From NCBI RefSeq assembly GCF_014905175.1, contig NC_057789.1, forward strand, positions 26,098,555 through 26,162,554: 64,000 nt of DNA, in the 5' to 3' direction. The notes beneath the pieces were generated by a model that ran no database searches, was not told the DNA's origin, and saw nothing but the letters and a program-made list of their open reading frames with translations. The translations under genes were made by a program, and so were the position numbers. Below, one piece after another: positions 1-15,160 of this stretch (position 1 is the first letter of the stretch; each line of letters starts with the position of its first letter). Source of the DNA: Aphidius gifuensis. Lineage: Eukaryota > Arthropoda > Insecta > Hymenoptera > Braconidae.

Positions 1-3000
1 TACCTCTTGTCCTAGAAACGACGTTTGCAGGCAACAAGCGAACCGTGAGGACAAATGGCATTGGTCCATTTAGAAAATATTTTTATTTTTTTATTTTTTA
101 TTTGATAACCCTGCAGACACTTCTTGTGATTTTTTTCTTTGATAATTTTCCACCGTAAATTCCAGTGAGTGCAAAAAAAAAAAACCCGAAAAAATGTTCG
201 TTTATTTTTCTTTTTTTTTCTTCAACAAAATAATTTCCCCAATTGATGGTGATAAAAAAAAAAAACAAAAAAAAAATTGTTTATACAACACAATAAACCA
301 GTTATTGTGTAATAAAAAATTTATATATTTTTTTTTCTCAAATATACTGTATTAATTAATGAATTTTTTAATTTCAAATTAAAAAAAATTTAAATTCATA
401 TTATTTTTAAACTTAATAATATATTAATTAGAATTTTTTTATTTAAAATATGCAAAAAGTAATTTTATAAATGTTAAATTTATTATTTTTTATACTTAAA
501 AATTTAATAGTTAAAAAAAAATAATAATAATATATGCATTTATATTGCTAATTATTATTAAATTGTTAAAATAAAATGAAAAGTTTGTCATGAAAATAGA
601 AAAAATAAAAATGTTGACGATGCATCAACTATCCAGTTACAAACTATTTGGTATTTCCTTGGCAAAAGCTTATCCGTCATAATGTTAATTACGTCGACGA
701 AGTGTGCCGCGTACCGTGACACGGTATTCAACATTGAAAAGGGTATACAAAACGAGCTGAAAATGAGCCACGAAGCGAGTCGCGCACACGAATAAGTATA
801 TAGTTTGAGGGTAGAAGAAGGTGAGAGGGTGAGAATTGCGCTTTGGGAAAACACCTCTTGGTTTATATACACAGCCAAATACACACCCACACATACTTGA
901 ATATTTATATAGCGTTTGTCGTTATGTGGTAGAGTTGTTGGCTTGGCGAAATGACGTCGTTGACGACAATGGCATAAGGGAAACAGTGAAAAATAAGAAT
1001 GGTAATTTTAGCTAAATTGTAAGAAACCCCCAAAGTCGAAAAAAGAATTATTTATTCTAAATAATTTTTACAATAAATTGAAAAAAGTGTTGCTCATAAA
1101 ATTAAAGATTCATTTATAAATGTATCATGAAAAACTCAATTGTTATATCATTCTAATTTAATAACAAAAATTAAACAAAAAGTTATATATTAATTTATTT
1201 TAAAAGTAAGAAACAGAGAGTATGTATTTTATGATTGTTATTTTGATGGTTGTGTACAAGTTTGATATATTTATTGTACAACAAATACTATCTTCTTACT
1301 TGTCTATATAATAATATTCAACACAATGATTCGAGTTTCAAATCCATAGAGACCTTGTCAAGTATTACTGAAAATTTTACTAATTTTAGATAAAGTTTTA
1401 ACTTTACAGGGGTATAATACACAAGGGTCTTTTATTTATTAAATTTATATTATTAAAAAATTTTAAAATATCAAAAAATATAAATTAATTTATTATAACA
1501 ATTTAACTTGTTTTATTAATTTTTTATCATTTTTTACAAAAAAATATTTACAAATTTGGAGCATTTTTTAAATAAAATTTCACCTGGGTTTTTTATTTTT
1601 CCCCACTGATACAATTATTATTATTACGTAGAACTCTATTCTATAATTAATTAAAAATATAAAAAATTATATAAATAAAAAATTACAAGACTGTATAATT
1701 TTTTTTTAGGGAATAAAATTTTAATTTTTTTTACTCAATTTAACTTGTTTTTCAAAAAAAAAAAAAAAAGTTTTTCAAGTTATGTGTGTGTGGGTATTTG
1801 AAAATGAAATCTGTCATTTTCATTGATCTTATCAACGTCAAGTGTAAGACCAAAATATATATATATCGAAACGCATCAAAACTAGAAAACAAGTTGGTGG
1901 GATTTTCAGTCTTGTATACAAGTTTATTGCGGTATTGGAGTGAGCTAAGGGTAGGAGAATTAAAGGTAGTGAATATTTGTTAAAAGGGGCCAAAACATGT
2001 TTCAATGAAAACCACTTTGTATATAGTACGTATAGTTATAAACCCCCTTTGCAACTTTATCGCGAGTTTCGGTCAACACCTCAACCTTTTCACTCTATAT
2101 ATATTCAAACTGTCCATCTCTCTTTCTATTACCATCATCGTTCTCACCCCTTTATTTGTTAACCTGACAAACTATGTATATATTCACACATACACCTTGA
2201 ATATAATATTCATGTATATATATATTCACAATTGTTAATTTAAACTCAATGTATACAATCTCATACTTGTTATTTCTTTTCTTCTCTCGGCTTTACAAAA
2301 TACAAACCAACGGTTAACTATCAACTGTCCCAAGCTGCCAATTAATAACATCTGTATTTTCCAGTTTCTGAACCTTACTAATTAACAAACATTGGACATA
2401 ATCCAAAATTGTTGTGCTTATGTATATTAAATATATATAGTGTTTACATTTTAATGAGATTATAAAATTAAATGCATTTTTTTTTTTTTACTTTACATTT
2501 TGGATAATATTAATTAAATTAAAAATTAATGAAAATAATATTATTAAATTATTTTTCTGTTTATTAAATTGTTTAATTATATTTATTTATTTTATACAAG
2601 TCATTGTCAATATATCATTTACTTATATTTTTAAATTTAATTTTTTTTTTTTACATAAACTTGTTGGTGTTTGAAAATATTTTGCAATTATCCACATCGT
2701 CTGACTTTAAACTCACAACCATCTACGTTTCATATTTCAAAATTCACAATAGTTTTCCTCAAGTTAAAATATAATATATATGTTTTTGTCGCTTTGCACA
2801 CAAAGCAAGAGTCTAGTCGCACGACAGAGTTTCTCGCTAATTTGGATACTTTTTCTTTCCTTTTAAAAAGTAGAATATTATAATATATAAAATAAAGAGG
2901 GATGGTATTATACAAGAAATAAATAAAAAAAAGTATACACCGTTTCCATCAGTGTCGATAACAACATTGTGACTTTTTTTTAACGCCTAGGTAAAAGTTA

Positions 3001-5660
3001 CTGATATATTTTTCCACCTTGTCGAACCTAAGTATTTCACTACACAATATACAATATTTTATTGAAAGTTACCTTTTTTTTTTTTTACTTTCAATTTTTC
3101 AACCCTCTATTTCCAATGATTGAAACTCATTTTGTCGTATGATATATATCTCATATTGCGCTCTCTTGATTTTTTTTTTTTTTTTATGTACTTAAAGATT
3201 TTTTATTTATTTTCTTCTTCTTATTTTATTTCAACAAGTATTTGAGAGTTGTACAATGAAACGTTCAAAGATTATACTCAAGTAGTAGTTGCTTTCTTTT
3301 TTTCATATATATTTTTTTAATATTTGAATTATTTGTATAATTTTTTTAAGTAGATTTTCAAGTAATAAATAATTTTTTAAATATTGATAATTTTAGTTAT
3401 TTTAATTATGTTGAATTTTTTTTAAATATCTATTTTGTTTAATGTGTATTTTAGTAATTTCAAGTATCTTAAATTTTCATTATTAAAATAAACAATGTGT
3501 ATAGTTAAACACAATAACCTGTACATAGACACACAGACAGTGATAAATTGTGGATTAAGAAAAATACATTAACAAGTATGTTGACAAGGTGCTGAACATA
3601 GCAAAAAGCAGATGAGAAAATTGAGAATAAAAATAAAATAAATAATATATAAAAAAAAAAAAAAGGGTAAAGTTTACCAGGGAATAAAGTGTAACAGGTT
3701 GCACAATGTTGTCCTCGAAAATCTGAGCAAACTGGTATTCCCGCACGTGCTGCTACATTTTATATATAGATATCATGGTATCTGAGGAACTTGCCTCATC
3801 CTCAGGGAGGATTTCACCTTTTTTCCTTTACCTTGTTCACTAAACCTCCTCTTATCTCTCTGTATCTCTTTCTCACTCTTTATTTCATCATATAACACCA
3901 TCTCAAATTGTCGCTTCACAGTTTTTTTCTTTTTTTTTTTTCTTTTACTCTACTCTTGGGAAAAATCCAACACTTTTTATTCATTTTTATCATCTTTTTT
4001 TTTTTTTTTTCTTTTTTATCTGTCAACTTGATATTATAGAGATAATATTAGACCGGAATTAGTACCCTTAAAAAATTGGACAAATAGAGAAAAAATTTAA
4101 TCACACAAATGCCAATAAAAACATCTCTTTAATTTTTTTTTTTTTACTTAAATAGTATTGTTGTTAATTTGGTTGTAAAAAACATTAAAAAAAAATTATT
4201 TATTTATTATTTCTTTGAAGAATATTTGTCTGAATGTTCTTTTATGTATTTGAGGTTTTTTTTGTTGGATAAAAAATTAGAGTTCGGTTAGCTCTGGGCA
4301 GTGGTATAGATCAATATATCATCAGACATTTCGAAAAATGTTTTAAAAATTGTTTTGACGATAAATTTTCTATCCAATATTTTTTACATTAATAAAAAGG
4401 AATATTTAACAGTAAAAAATGTTTTTAAAAAATATGTAGATAATTAATTTTTAAATTTAATTCATAAAAACAATCAAAAATAATTATTTTCTTTATTTTT
4501 TTTTTCAAATGAATAATATGTTTTTATAATTTGTCTGAATTTTTAAACCTTTTGTCAAAAATGAAAATATATTTTACCTCGTAGAAAAAAAAATAAATAA
4601 AAATAATTAAATAAATAAAATGTAGAGATGAAAACTGAATCTTTCACGTGGACGAGCTAGAAAAGTTGATTACTTCTTTCACCAGACTGTCATTATCCTC
4701 TTCACACTTTTTATTTTTTTTTAAGATAAACCTCATCTACCCTCTGCATCTCTTTCCACATCCCCTTTGTTCACTAATCTGCATTTAAATTCTTACTTAT
4801 TCCTTTCATTTCGTCTTTCGTTTTTAAATTTAACCTTTTTTTTTTTTCCTCTTTTATATATTCATATTTTTATTATTTTTCACTCAGTATTTTCTAGATG
4901 ACTGGATGCTTCATTTTTTTTTATAGTCGATACTTTTGATTTCTTCATTTATATATATATTTATATATTCTTTTCATTGTCCAAGTAATTTATTAATATC
5001 TCAAACTTATTGAAATTGAAAAAAAGAAAATTAAAAAAATCTTTGTAAATTAATTTTTCTTCTTTATTTATTTTCTTGACAATTGAATTTATTTATTTAT
5101 TTATTTTTTTAGTTATTAAATTCTCTGCATACATTTAATCAATGACAAATAATATTTATTTAAATGACAAAATTTTTAAAAGTGTCAAAAACTTTTGTCG
5201 CGTGTATACTTGACATTCTCAAAGACTGCTCTCAACTTTGTGGTTGAATTTCGAGTATATAAGTGGCAATTAAACAAGGGGACTTTCATGCAACAGGTTT
5301 ATCTTGTAATTCACATGGTCCAACTGCCAAAATTCATCTTTACACATAATTAATTTTTCATTTAATTAATCAATACACTTGCAGGAAAAAAAAAAATATT
5401 TCAAGCTTAATTTTTATTTAAAAAATCGAGTAAAATTATTAATTACATAATTACATGAATAATTTTGATAATTTTGCAATAAATATATTAGTTCAACCCC
5501 TAGAAAAAAATCTCATCAACTATTTTCGATTTTCGTACATTAATATTTTTATTTTCACAAGTTTTAAGGGTCTTTCTTTATTGAATTTATTATTATATTT
5601 TTTTTTTTACATCTATTGTTGTTATTATTATTATTTTTTTTATTATTTTGAGACTAATAA

Positions 5661-5870
5661 AATAGTGCCTGCAGCAAGGGCGTTTCGGCTGCAGAGCCGC
5701 AAACCAAGCTAGACGAGTAAAGCCTGCGCCCGGGACGCGCGATCGTAAACTTTAATTGCAAACTCGCAAATACGGTTTTGTGAGTCGTCTCCCGTTTATA
5801 TCGAAGCACCGGGAGTCGTAACACCACCGAGAATACACAGTCATGTATACACACACATCAAATTCTCTTT
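5661..5870. other. GC-rich island
   Basis: From TGCCTGCAGC through GCGCCCGGGACGCGCGATCG the sequence is mostly G+C and has many CpG dinucleotides, against a flank of nearly pure A+T. It includes a CGGCT-GCAG-AGCCG hairpin at 5686-5699. No coding frame, tRNA or rRNA is recognised. An enhancer, a promoter or foreign DNA are all possible. Confidence 0.5.
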
Positions 5871-6490
5871 TTTTATTTTCCTCTTTACTCATTTACTCAC
5901 TCACTCACTCTCTTGCTATCTTTTTATGTATCATCTTTCTCTTGTCTGACAATTTTACCCGGTTGCAGTTATGAGCCCAACCTTTTTTTTTTTTTTTTTG
6001 TATTTCCCCACTCGACTTTTATCCATCAAATAAAACCCTGATGCAAGGTGGATAAAATCGATATATATTCTTTCCTATATCAAATGACGAATAAAACAAA
6101 AAAGCACGTTTGTCTCGTCCACTCATCAATGAGCTTGCTCGTAAATTTATCGCAAGTTCGGATAAACACAAGACAAAAAAAAAAAAGCAACAATAAATAA
6201 AATAATACAAATATAAAAATACTACCAATAAAATGTCAAGTAGAAGAGTAAAATAAAAAATAAAATAAATTTGTAATAGAAGCATCGATTTTGAGGATAT
6301 AAAAATGGTCAATAACATATTACAGTAACTCATCTAAAATAATATAAATATTTTTATTTGTAAATTCAATTTTTTCTAACAATATATTTATATAAAATAA
6401 ATTTAGTAATATATAATTTGTACAATTTAAAAGTCTGTTAACAAAGTCAGGCAAAATTTACGTGTTAATTGTATATTCTAACACCTGTTA

Positions 6491-6533
6491 ATGGAAATGG
6501 CAATGGTGTTGTCAGGTATTTTGTTGCCACGAG
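6491..6533 (+). CDS. Speculative first coding exon with short hydrophobic start
   Basis: An ATG at 6491 opens 14 codons (MEMAMVLSGILLPR) plus one base before GAG|GTAAGC, a good donor at 6534. The peptide is weakly signal-like, and the phase (1) is that of signal-peptide exons. If unspliced, the frame runs to a TGA near 6620 (about 43 codons). The surrounding island (6430-6800) is much less AT-rich than its flanks. No partner exon was found downstream, so this rests on position and splice site only. Confidence 0.15.
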
Positions 6534-9500
6534 GTAAGCAGGGTTGTTTAGTGGTCGAGGTGTGTGTGCAACAGACATCGGTGTCAGACATGTGGCCAGA
6601 ACGCGCGATGGTCGGATGAGGGTTGGTCTTGATAAAGAGCAGGATGAGATTGGGCTAAAATAGGGTGAGTTAAGGAGGGCAAAGAGGGTTAGCAGTCAGA
6701 GAGAGGAAGAGGGAAATTTATAGAGAGGAGAGGTTTGTTAGTTGAGAAGGATATGATAAAGAGAGAAGAGAAAATTGTTGTTAGTTATATTCTGACCTGA
6801 GTTTCACCTCCAATGTATATTATTATGTATATATATTTAATACAACAATGAAAAATAAAAAAAGCTGTTTAGTTTTGTGTGGATTATATATTGAAGAAAA
6901 TAAAACTACAGAGTAAAAAAAAAATAAATTTAGCTAAATTGAGAATGTTTAAAAATGTTCTTCACAGTATTTTACATCTATCGCTTTATAACTATAACCC
7001 CCTTAATTTATTTTTATTTTATTTTTCTTTTGTTCAATGCCTCTTGAAGTTGGCTGCGGTTTTTTTTTTTTTTTTTTTTGCTGAACTTTGATACTCTTAC
7101 ACAACCCTTATTCAATGACTTTGTAAACTCTTTAAAATTTCTTCTTAATTTAAAACCACCCTTCGACCATATTTACTTTGTCAAGTATATCATCCCTTCT
7201 CTGTATATAAGGTTTGCCTTTTTTTTAAAAAAAAAAATTTTAATAAAGCTTTTGTGTTAATTCAGCTTTATTTTTTTATTGACAATTTTATAATAATTAT
7301 TATTATCAATTTAAAATAAAAAAAAAAAACTAACTTTTAATTTTGTATTTTTATAAAATTCAAGTATTTAATATTTATCCGGATATACTTATGTTTATAT
7401 TTATATGGATATATAAATTTGTATGTATGACTGTGTGTATATATCCTTGATGATTTGCCTGCGGTCTATCAATGTCGAAACAACCTCATCTGCCTCGTCT
7501 CTCCACTGGCCAGATTAACCTATATCTATATAGACTACAACATTTGATATCCGTTTATTATCTCACTGAGGGCAAAATCATACCCAGACTGATATAACAA
7601 TCAAGTTATAAAATACACACATGAATCATACAGTGTATGTGTGTGTATTTTGCCCCTTTATGAATACTCTCTCCCTCTTCCCTCATTTATTTATATGCAT
7701 TTAAATTTCAAACATCTCTTTTTAACCCTTTCCCTCATTATCATCATCACCATCACCACCACATTAACTCAAATATAATATATCTGTGTAAATAAATTTA
7801 TATGGCTTCCTTTACTCGTGTGGCTTTAAAACTCAACACGGATCGTTGATAACACTCAAAAATTATCTAAAGCATGAATAGTTTTAAAAAAAAAATAAAT
7901 TATTTTTTAAAATTATTATATGCTAGATTTCTTTTTTTTTTATTTAAATTAATTTTTCGTTTTTCAATCTGGGTTATGAAAAAAAAAATTCAATATATAC
8001 TGAGGTCTTTAAATTATTTTTATTTTTTTCCAATTCAACTAATCTTTCTTTTCAGTGTTGTAAATTTAATTTAATCTTCTTAAAAATTATATTTTAATAT
8101 ATATTTAAATAATTCAAATAAAAATGTTTTAAATTATTTTTTTAATTTATTTAAATGTTTGTAAGATTAATAGATTAAATTTGATGCAGTTTTTTTTTTT
8201 AAATATATTTTATATTTTTTTGAAAAATTTTATTAAATTCATAAATTTTCGTTGGATTTTATTACGTTTTACTTTGATGTCATTTTATAATATGTTTTGA
8301 GAATATATATATATTTTCAACTCGTTGATGTGTGTTACCCCCTCAGTCCCTGTTTCTACACATTTATGTCTACAAATGACCTGCTTTATGATATGTGATA
8401 TCCTTTATCCAGAATATTATTCTCGTTGACTAATACACTTGCACTGTGTTGCTGGCAACAACCCACACACTCATTTTCAATATGAAAATTTTATTTTTTC
8501 TCATATTCACATACGCGAAATGTCGTAGTAAAAAAATATCTACATTTTTTTTCTTGAATTAAATTGATAAAGTTTTTTACTCCAATTTGTCATAAAACTG
8601 AATGAAAATATTATATTTTTTTTAAAAATTTCTTTGTGGTTATTTGGAGACAAGAGTGTCTCAAATTCTCCGAGTCTTTTTAAACTCATAAAATTAATTT
8701 TTACAATATTGTCAGCTATTTAATAATTAACATCACTTTTTAAAACTAAATTAGTTGAAAAAAATTTAGCCATTTAGATTATCTTTTGATTAAAAAAATT
8801 TGCAGTTTAAGCAACAAAAGTATTTAATTTTTTTTTTTTTGACATAAAGAAAAAGTGCAGTTTATTTAAAAAAATACTTTTTGACTTTTATGAACGACAA
8901 TTTTGTTTGTAATAATAATGGAACTTGGGGTAAAAATATCTGTCGTGGAAAATGTATTTCCAAGACAACGTGTCATTTCTCTTTATATCAAGTCATAAAT
9001 CATATTTTAATTTTTTTTTTCCAGACTAACAAACGAACAAAAAAATTTAAAATATATTGATAAATCACTATGAACCAACTGTCTTATGTTTCTTTTATAT
9101 AAATAATAATTTTTCGACTAAAAATAACGTGTCAATAATTTAAAATTTCTTTTACAAGTTGATAAAATATTTACTTGTTGTCAAAATAATTCTCAAACGA
9201 CTGGTATTTACCTCGAAATCGAGTAAAAACTATGAAATTTATATATTTTATTTTTTTACTTTATCTACTTTACTGTCAAAAGCGCATTTCGCGGGATCAA
9301 AGAGGATAAAAATGATCGTTCGAAGAACGAGAAAACAATTTCCTCAAACATATACCATTGAAAATGAAATAAAAAAATTATTAAAATATATATTTTTTTT
9401 TTAAATCTTTAGCTATCTTTATTAGTCTTTGTTTATGAATCACATAAAATGTGTCTCTATGTCGTCTTTAATTTTGTACAAAGACTCTTGAAACGAAATT

Positions 9501-10599
9501 ATTAAAAAAATAAAAAAAAAAATATTGTAGTGATATAACCGAGTACTCGTGATTGAATCTCGTTAAAGTTCTTTTGAACACACAAAAATTGCGTTGATGA
9601 AGTTGAAATATATTTTTTTTTTTATTTACCCTTTTTTTTTTTTTCTGTTTTTTATCATATTTTTTCCGGGCAACACAACGAGTGGATCTTTGATGCTCAT
9701 TTCGTGCTGTTTGTTTGCATTTTTTAAACAATTTTTTAATATTTTTTTTTGGACACGCTTTGTCTTTGGCAATGTGGCACGCGCTTGAATATGAAGCCAT
9801 TGTATTTACCTCCAGGTCATTTTAGTCACAGTCTATATATTTTTTTGCTTTTTTTTTTCTACCCCAACCTCATACCATCATTTTTCCATCAATATCACAT
9901 ATTCATTTCTATTTACAAACACCCAAAAAGCCATGGTACACATATCTCTCTTTATATATTGCAAAATTATAAAAAAAAAAAAATAATAAAAAGAGCAATT
10001 GAATTTTCATTTCATCTCTTCTAATTCTACTATTTTTTTCAAAATTTCAAACTCAGACTTTTAAATCAGCCTGATGTTATTACTCGCTATATTTTCTTTT
10101 TTTTTTTTTTTCTTAAATTAATTTAGTCTCATATTTATTTGTCGAAAATAAATATTTTTTCAAGTATTGAAGTTTATTTTTATTTAAAGAAAAAGTGTTA
10201 AACTGAAAGTAATGTAGTTCATGAAAGCGTAGAATTTACACTTGTCACTTTGAAAGAGAAAATAAATACACCCTTACATCTAACTTGGATAATTTTTTTT
10301 TTTTCTCTTAAACTTGTATATATACAAAGATGAAAAAAAATGAATAAATTAATTAAATAAAAATATTAATAAATAAAAAAAATATACACCGTAATTGAAA
10401 TCAAGTTTTCTTGACACTCTAATAATTTCTCAAGTTTCACTAATTTTTTTTTCTATTTCTATCCCTCTCTCAATCGTCATTAAAAAAAGAAAAATTCATT
10501 ATCAAAAGAAAATAAATAACTATCATAAAAAGCTAAAAATATTAAAATTAAAAAATTTTTAAATATATTTTTAAATTATATTAACAAATTTATAAATTT

Positions 10600-10640
10600 T
10601 AATATATATTTTTTTTATTTTTCTGTTTCAGGTGAGTCAT
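10600..10640 (+). other. Candidate recursive splice site (zero-length exon)
   Basis: A T-rich tract reading TTATTTTTCTGTTTCAG ends at 10631 and is followed at once by GTGAGTCA. A full 3' splice site directly joined to a good 5' splice site is the form of ratchet points that remove long insect introns in steps. The idea needs a long plus-strand intron here, which fits the lack of exons but is not otherwise shown. Confidence 0.4.
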
Positions 10641-13600
10641 TAAAAAAATTACTAATCAATAATAATTTAATGGAAAAAAAGTGAGTACATATTAATATAA
10701 AATAATCATGAAAATATAATTATGATAATTTTCAACTAAACAACAAGTTATTATGTTTATCCCCCCCTCTCATGTCCCGACAAACAATCAGCAAGTACAA
10801 AACAATGGTATTTGTAGTTGCAGTTTTCAGTTAAATACTGTGCTTAATCATACTGTTGAAATATTTGAAATTCCAAAAGCATTGTTTCACATACGATTAC
10901 TGAATTTAGTCTTACCAATTGTTATCAATACATATTTATATTTGTATATATATATAAACAATAATACACAAACGATTTTACACATCCCTTTGTATAAACG
11001 TTTTAATTCGAAAATTGTTTATATATCTATTGCGAGGTTGCCCCTCTTTCCTCTCAATTCCTCTTTTAAATTTTACTCAATTTTTTTTTTTTTTTTTTTT
11101 GTATATAAGCCCCTTTTAGATCAGCAATATTTACCACCCACTTTTCAAGCCTTCACCCTCGAGCTAATCGGCCGTTCATCCGTTCATACCTAATTAGTGA
11201 TCGTCGGTGCGCGTAATTTGGTTTATGCATTGCACGTGCGAATTTAACAAATGCAGAAACGATTATATCAAACGTATTAATACACCCACCATATTATTAT
11301 AACCAATAATTATTCTATTGTTATTTTTATTAATCAATTTTTATTATTAATACTTTTTTTTTTTTTTTTTTTAATATGATGTTGTCATTTTGTCTTGAGA
11401 TTATAATTCATTTCCTCTGTTAGATAATTTGTTGGGTAATTATCGAGTGTCGACAATTTCAATATAATTAAATTAAATTTGAAATATTGCTAAGTGCATT
11501 TTAGACAGGATATTTATTTTTAGTATTTTTGTTTATGAATTGTTAATTGTTTTATTTAGAAATTAATATTTTTTTCTGGATTTTTTTTTTATTTATAATT
11601 TTGTCAAGAGATATTAAATTATATTGATTTTTATTTATATATTATTTTAGAGTAAATTGAGAAATTTTATTGCGTTGTTTATTGGTAAATGCAGAAAATA
11701 AAATACCGGATTTTTTAAATTTAATTTTGAAGTAAATGATTGACGCATTTTTCTTGATACTGTTTTTTGACATTTTGATTGTTGGATAATTATTTATTGC
11801 TGAAATATGTTGTATCATATTAAATAAAAATAAATAAATAAATAAAAAGACGTATGAACTAATGTAAAATGTCGAACACGCTCGGTATAACTTTGCGGTT
11901 CATGCATCAGGTGATCCCTTCGCAATAGCACTCGGCCAGTCGTATCAAATATTTAAAAAAAAAAAATATATTAACATCTCCAGGATGTTATGGATTTACA
12001 TGTGCAACTTTTAATAATTAATAAAATATAATTTCATATAGATTTTAATTTTCTAGCTTGTTTTTAAATGCAGGTTCAATTTTTAACTTGATTTTCTAAA
12101 ATAAAATAATCTCAATTGAATAAACTGGTTTGAAAAAAATAAAAAAAAATATATCAACAAATTGTCAAACAATTAGGTCAATTTGTCTGGATTTTTCTCA
12201 ATTATTTATTCCATTTTTAGAATGAGATAAGTCATGTCTAGTCTGAAAATGAATTATCAACTTTAATTAGTCATATTTAATAATTGCCATTTATGTGATT
12301 GTAAACCGCCAAACAATTAAAGTATTAAATTTAAAATTATAAATAATTAAAAAAAGAAAAATAATTTTCCCAAAATTTCACGATTTAAATTAAATTTCCA
12401 AACAATTTTTATAAATAATTTTATCTGATTTCTTAATTTCCATTTAAATTGAAAAAAAATTTATAATTTAAATATAAAAATATTCTCCAAATAACAAAAT
12501 ATATATTTTCTAATAATGAAAATAAAAAAAAAAAAAGAAAAGCTCATTTTCGAGATGTGAAATTGAGTATAGTATGAGAATGTCCCATGTGGGTATCTCC
12601 CAGCACGGTGTAGCGTGTCCCGCATGAAATACTGAATGATTACGAGAATAGTTTGTGGCGAGTGAGGTTAATTTGAGAATGAAAAAAATGTAGAAAGGTA
12701 AATTGTTAAGTAGAAAAATGTAGATAAACAAAATATGCTTCTAGAAAGCTTTAAAGCCACACAGAGCTTTTAGATCTTCTATGTGAAAAGGTGATCGGAG
12801 AATAATACACCGAGATATGTTATTATATATCAAATTCAAACCACACATATACACGCACTTGGCTTTTCCAATGCAATATTATTACCATCAACTAATTCAC
12901 CTTCACTTCATCATCTCATCATTCTCATATGCTCCAGCACTCCTCCTTTTCCTCCTCTATCTTCTATGTGCACATGCATTATATCGTCAAACATATAATT
13001 TACTCCACACTCGGACTGTCACTAGCAAGTAGTATCTTCTATCTTATTATAATTATAATTATTTTTATTATTTTTTATTTTTATCATATCTTTAGTTATA
13101 ATAACAAACATCTTTCATTTAATTTTCTACTTGACAACTCAAATGCAACGCAACCGCACGTGCTACTAGAATTTCTCTTGTCTTGAAATTTCAAATTAAT
13201 ATATTTTATTTTATAATTTACACACAATTACTAATTTTTTTATTGAAAAATTTAAGTAAAAAAAAAAAACATGCTAGTGTTTATTATTAATTTAACCTTT
13301 AAATAAATTCAAGTGGGATTGGTTTTTTTATTTTTATTTCTAAATATCAAATTAATGATGTTCAAAATCAAGATAGAAAATTTAATTTATTTACCATAGA
13401 ATAAATATTAATCTCATTGTAGAAAGCTAAATAAGGTTACAATATAATTATAATTGTTATACGCATAAGGAGAATAATAATTATTCTTTTATGATTCGCA
13501 TCATTTATTTTTATTCCCATTTCAATTTCTACAACTTTTTTTTTTTTTTTTTATGTAATTGTAACATTTGTTTCAATCGCTTTACTTTTTATGATAGTAG

Positions 13601-15160
13601 TTTTTTTTTTTCCTGCCATATAACTAGCTAAAAAAAAAAGCCACTTTAACTGTACCTTAATTACGATATAATTTACATGACTAACAACATGGTAATTACA
13701 ATCAGTGCCTATATGATTGAGCCATTAGTCTGCATTGTATATTACAAAAAAGTATTATGAAATTTTAATTACAAACAAGTCAAATTTTTTCAAAAATATA
13801 AAATATAAAATTTAAATTAAACAATTAATAATTAACTAACATAAAAAAAATATAATCCAGTATAATATAAAATTCCTATTATTATTATTTTAAATTTCAA
13901 TAATATATTTAGTATGAAAAAAAAAAATGAAAAAAATCATCATCAAAAATTTATTTTATACAAAATATAAAATGAAAAAAATAAACTTCCATCATCTCGA
14001 ACGAATAATAAAAGTAATAATAAACAATAATAATATGCATATGTGTAAAAATAAAAAAAAAAGGAGTGTGGTAAAGAGGGCGGGAGGGAGGAAGAGAGGC
14101 CATCCCAGGATAATACAATTTACCCGTGCAATGCGCGTCGGATGTACATAAATTTTATGGTGATCAAATGTGAATATGTGTGTATATATTCAACCAGTTG
14201 ATGCATATATATATTGCCAACAAAATATATATAAAATACAAATACAAAAATAATATATATGTTTGTACACATACAACAAAGTTTGTGATGCTATAGTCGT
14301 GGTTGGATGATGCCGTGTACATTGAGTATTGCGGGGGTTGCTTGCAAAACTAGCATTGCAAAACTGCGTTGAGGTATATATTGTTGGTAGTGAAAATGAA
14401 GAGTGGAAAAGGGAATTGATAGAGACAAAGATAGAAATAGAAGAGGGAAAAATAAAGTTAGGGTGAAAAGAGGGATGAGATCGCACAGTGGTTGTGAACG
14501 TGGTTAGAATAGAGCAAATCATCTGTCTGTGTATTATATATACATCTGTGATTCTTTTTTTTTTTTTTTTTTTTAATACATGCTTTTTTTTATATACATG
14601 CATTTCCTGTTTACCCCTTAAACTAAAGAGTCAACCTATACATCAATATTTTACGTCATCCTGATGCTGCTTCACGTCAACTTTTTTATGTTTGATCGAC
14701 TCTAATTTCAACTTTCAATCTTAACTTGTCTAAATTTATATTAATTTTTTTTTTTTTTTCAATTATTCGGTTACAATGTCCAATGTAAAAAAATATTTAC
14801 TGCAATTTTAATTATCAATACAATTGAAATATACATACATGAATTTTAATTGAAAATATTTGAAATTTTTTAAATTACACGTTCAGAAATATCTGACCAC
14901 TACACTCAATTGTTTGACGATTATTTTTTTTGCTAATTATTAATTTATATTATTTTAAATTTTGCTCTTATTCAGTTAACAGTGTGAAAAAAATAAAAAT
15001 AAAAATATGTGTGTGTGTGGCATAAAAGGCTGCTTAGATGGTTGGCTAGATCTCTAACGAGAAACGTGGGTGTTTTGTTGGTTTGTTCATTCGTTTTAAC
15101 ATATATATAAAATACATTTACACATACAATGAATAAATATATATATGTATGAGCTTTTTT

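Larger units (their letters stand above)
1..10599. other. Gene desert, left part
   Basis: No defensible coding exon, tRNA or rRNA. Very AT-rich DNA with poly-A/T runs is broken by islands of complex sequence at about 640-990, 1780-2180, 5200-5330, 5661-5870, 6430-6800 (purine-rich on the plus strand) and 7430-7860. These are candidate regulatory blocks of a gene outside the window or of a long intron. Confidence 0.6.

Noticed and set aside
10753..11193. Plus-strand open frame of 146 codons
   Set aside because: It contains a poly-Phe run from a T tract and low-complexity Tyr/Leu/Ile stretches; nothing resembles a known protein.
14190..14603. Minus-strand open frame of 137 codons
   Set aside because: Starts with a poly-Lys run and is Ser/Thr/Ile-rich from a purine-rich island read in reverse; no family likeness.
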